Assembly (NCBI GenBank): GCA_051873875.1
Contig: JBJEFI010000012.1
Location: 6,553-70,552, forward strand
DNA: 64,000 bases
From: JBJEFI01 sp051873875
Lineage (GTDB): Bacteria; Bacillota; Bacilli; Bacillales; Bacillaceae_G
Reading direction: 5' to 3'
Positions within the stretch are counted from its first letter, which is position 1, and each line of letters starts with the position of its first letter. Shown here one piece after another: positions 62,644 through 64,000 of this stretch. A program made the position numbers and the translations under genes. A model generated the notes under the pieces. The model saw nothing but the letters and a program-made list of their open reading frames with translations, searched no databases and was not told the origin of the DNA.

Positions 62644-62680
62644 CAGGCAAGAACGTCACTGTGATTGCCTGTTTTTTTTG
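62644..62680 (+). terminator. Terminator of rpmE
   Basis: CAGGCAA pairs with TTGCCTG, followed by eight Ts. Confidence 0.9.
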
Positions 62681-62909
62681 TCAAAATTCCTTTCAATAGG
62701 CATTTTATAAAAGTGTATTTTGAAAGATAATATAGATATTGCATTGTTTTATATAGCTTATGAACGGTCGCTTAGTTAGAGACTTTATTTTAGTCAGTTA
62801 CGAAGAATTAGAAAAAAAGTTCGTATCATAAGGGGAAAAGAAAGAAACAGTTGCATCGAGACGCGCAGAATTACATAAAGATAACTGCTGCGATGAAAGG
62901 GGAGCGTTT

Positions 62910-63491
62910 ATGATGATGTTACCAAAAAATGATGGGTGGATTGAATTAATTTGTGGGAGTATGTTTTCTGGAAAGTCAGAAGAATTAATTCGTCGAGTTC
63001 GTCGTACGCAATTTGCAAAACAAAAAGCAATTGCCTTTAAGCCTTCTATTGATAATCGTTATAGTGCAGACGATGTTGTCTCTCATAATGGAGCAAAGGT
63101 AGAAGCGTATGCTGTCACGCATTCAAAAGAAATTTTAGAGCATATGACATCAGATGTAGAAGTTGTTGCGATTGATGAAGTGCAATTTTTTGATGATGGC
63201 ATTGTAGATGTTGTTCAGCAGTTGGCGAATAGTGGAAAGCGTGTGATTGTGGCAGGCTTAGATCAAGATTTTCGTGCGTTACCATTTTCATGTATGCCAC
63301 AGTTAATGGCAATTTCTGAATATGTAACAAAATTACAAGCAGTTTGTGCAGAGTGTGGCGGTCCTGCATCCCGTACACAACGATTAATTAATGGACAACC
63401 AGCTCGTTTTGATGATCCAATTATTTTAGTAGCCGCATCAGAATCGTACGAGCCACGTTGCCGTCATTGCCATGAAGTAATAAAAGAATAA
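62910..63491 (+). CDS. tdk: Thymidine kinase
   Basis: The 193-residue type II thymidine kinase phosphorylates thymidine in salvage. Walker A is GSMFSGKSEE (about 16-25), the Walker B-like segment is VVAIDEVQFFDD, and the zinc-binding cysteines lie in CAECGG and CRHCHE. It starts Met-Met-Met; AAAGGGGAG fits the first. rpmE-tdk order is as in B. subtilis, but prfA, expected next, is not present; a long inverted repeat and a polysaccharide gene follow. Confidence 0.97.
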   Translation: MMMLPKNDGWIELICGSMFSGKSEELIRRVRRTQFAKQKAIAFKPSIDNRYSADDVVSHNGAKVEAYAVTHSKEILEHMTSDVEVVAIDEVQFFDDGIVDVVQQLANSGKRVIVAGLDQDFRALPFSCMPQLMAISEYVTKLQAVCAECGGPASRTQRLINGQPARFDDPIILVAASESYEPRCRHCHEVIKE

Positions 63492-63493
63492 TG

Positions 63494-63663
63494 AAAAGGG
63501 ACTGGGACATAACTAAAATACCCAACCTTATAGACGAACAATTTCACATTAAGAAATCCATAAATCGAAAAAATCCGAACTAATTCGAAACTCTTTTTAG
63601 AATTTCGTATCATAGTTCGGATTTTTCTTTGGCTGAAATACTTTTATCCTAGCCCCTTTTTTT
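63494..63663. repeat. 170-bp imperfect inverted repeat after tdk
   Basis: The outer arms AAAAGGGACTGGGA and TCCTAGCCCCTTTT pair at 12 of 14 positions; the inner arms AATCCGAACTA and TAGTTCGGATT pair perfectly. A T-run follows, so it ends the tdk transcript. Sequences beginning GGGACTGGGACATAAC are, from memory, frequent at gene ends in Bacillales, but I cannot verify that here. Confidence 0.7.
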
Positions 63664-63794
63664 ATAGAAATTATAGTACTTAAGTCTATTATACTTTAGG
63701 ATGAATTAGAAGAATTATATAGAAATACAATAGGATAGATGATAATATTGTAAATATTGATAATGAAAATCCAGAAACATTATAGGAGGATAAT

Positions 63795-64000
63795 ATGGAG
63801 GAAACAATTAGTCTAAAAGACTTGTTTGGTACGCTAAAAAAGCGATTATCGTTAATCATCATTATTACATTATGTGCAACGATTGCGAGCGGGGTCATTA
63901 GCTTTTTTATTTTAACACCAATTTATCAAACATCTACACAAATTTTAGTTAACCAGTCTAAAAGTGAGAATAATTTTTATCAACCATCAGAAATTCAAAC
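63795..64000 (+). CDS. Wzz-type polysaccharide chain-length / capsular biosynthesis protein, 5' part
   Basis: The open frame runs off the right edge, with 68 residues visible. It begins MEETISLKDLFGTLKKRLSL, followed by a membrane helix (about 20-41) and PIYQTSTQILVNQ, the hallmark start of Wzz/YwqC/EpsA-type modulators. These pair with a cytoplasmic tyrosine kinase in exopolysaccharide or capsule export. AGGAGG lies 6 bases before the ATG. This is probably the first gene of a polysaccharide operon extending beyond the window. Confidence 0.88.
   Translation, partial: MEETISLKDLFGTLKKRLSLIIIITLCATIASGVISFFILTPIYQTSTQILVNQSKSENNFYQPSEIQ

Noticed and set aside
1..64000. CRISPR array, complete insertion sequence, prophage or toxin-antitoxin pair
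   Set aside because: I saw no regularly spaced repeats, transposase or integrase motifs, phage structural genes or convincing two-gene toxin modules.

Overview
The window is low-GC DNA from an endospore-forming member of the Bacillaceae. Evidence for this is the set of sporulation and germination genes (spo0F, rsfA, gerQ, cwlJ, pbpG) and the long stretches that follow Bacillus subtilis gene order: ywdI-ywdK-gerQ-cwlJ, hemQ-pta-lipL-rsfA-ywfO, ywhB-ywhC-ywhD-pbpG, and uvsE-ywjE-fadF-acdA-rpoE-pyrG-ywjG-spo0F-tal-murAB-glpX-rho-rpmE-tdk. I cannot name the species. Two runs of 100 Ns (28055-28154 and 31209-31308) show that this is a draft scaffold.

Layout. 1-15.6 kb holds mixed housekeeping and accessory genes: a small membrane protein, a bacterial SET-domain protein, the ABC-F ATPase YfmM, a secreted anchored protein, a penicillin-acylase-family hydrolase, UppP divergent from an LCP-family protein, a quinone-oxidoreductase-like protein, a glycerol facilitator, an SGNH hydrolase with an ABC exporter, and an AraC regulator divergent from an MFS transporter. 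15.8-22.7 kb is a complete arginine deiminase locus (arcA-arcB-arcD-arcC), then the Crp/Fnr-type regulator arcR, which overlaps ung. 22.8-29 kb is an accessory block: a HAD phosphatase, a broken GNAT acetyltransferase gene, and a beta-glucoside PTS/6-phospho-beta-glucosidase operon with a GntR/UTRA regulator. In B. subtilis, ung and ywdI lie close together, so this block looks inserted. 29.2-43.9 kb is the conserved ywd/ywf/ywh/ywi/ywj region. 44-53.4 kb is an acyl-CoA catabolism cluster (fadF, thiolase, two acyl-CoA dehydrogenases, fused isobutyryl-CoA mutase). 53.8-63.5 kb is the classical rpoE-pyrG-spo0F-...-tdk region. The window ends inside a Wzz-type polysaccharide chain-length gene.

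Regulation visible in the DNA. arcA is preceded by three Crp/Fnr-type palindromes spaced exactly 22 bp apart, with a cre site between the nearest one and the -10 box. A fourth perfect TGTGA-N6-TCACA site lies upstream of glpF. fadF has a FadR-like operator overlapping its promoter. pyrG has a GGGCTCC initiation region and a leader terminator, as expected for CTP-sensing attenuation. spo0F has a consensus SigH promoter. Further cre-like sites precede the thiolase, transaldolase, pta, SGNH-hydrolase and PTS genes.

Most unusual structure. A family of about 100-115 bp intergenic elements occurs five times, each time just downstream of a plus-strand gene or operon (after the LCP gene, the oxidoreductase, arcC, acdA and icmF). 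The copies share sequence blocks at both ends and keep an internal stem whose sequence differs between copies. I also found short upstream reading frames with strong Shine-Dalgarno sequences that overlap the starts of arcR and rho. I saw no CRISPR array, no tRNA or rRNA gene, no complete insertion sequence and no obvious new defence system.
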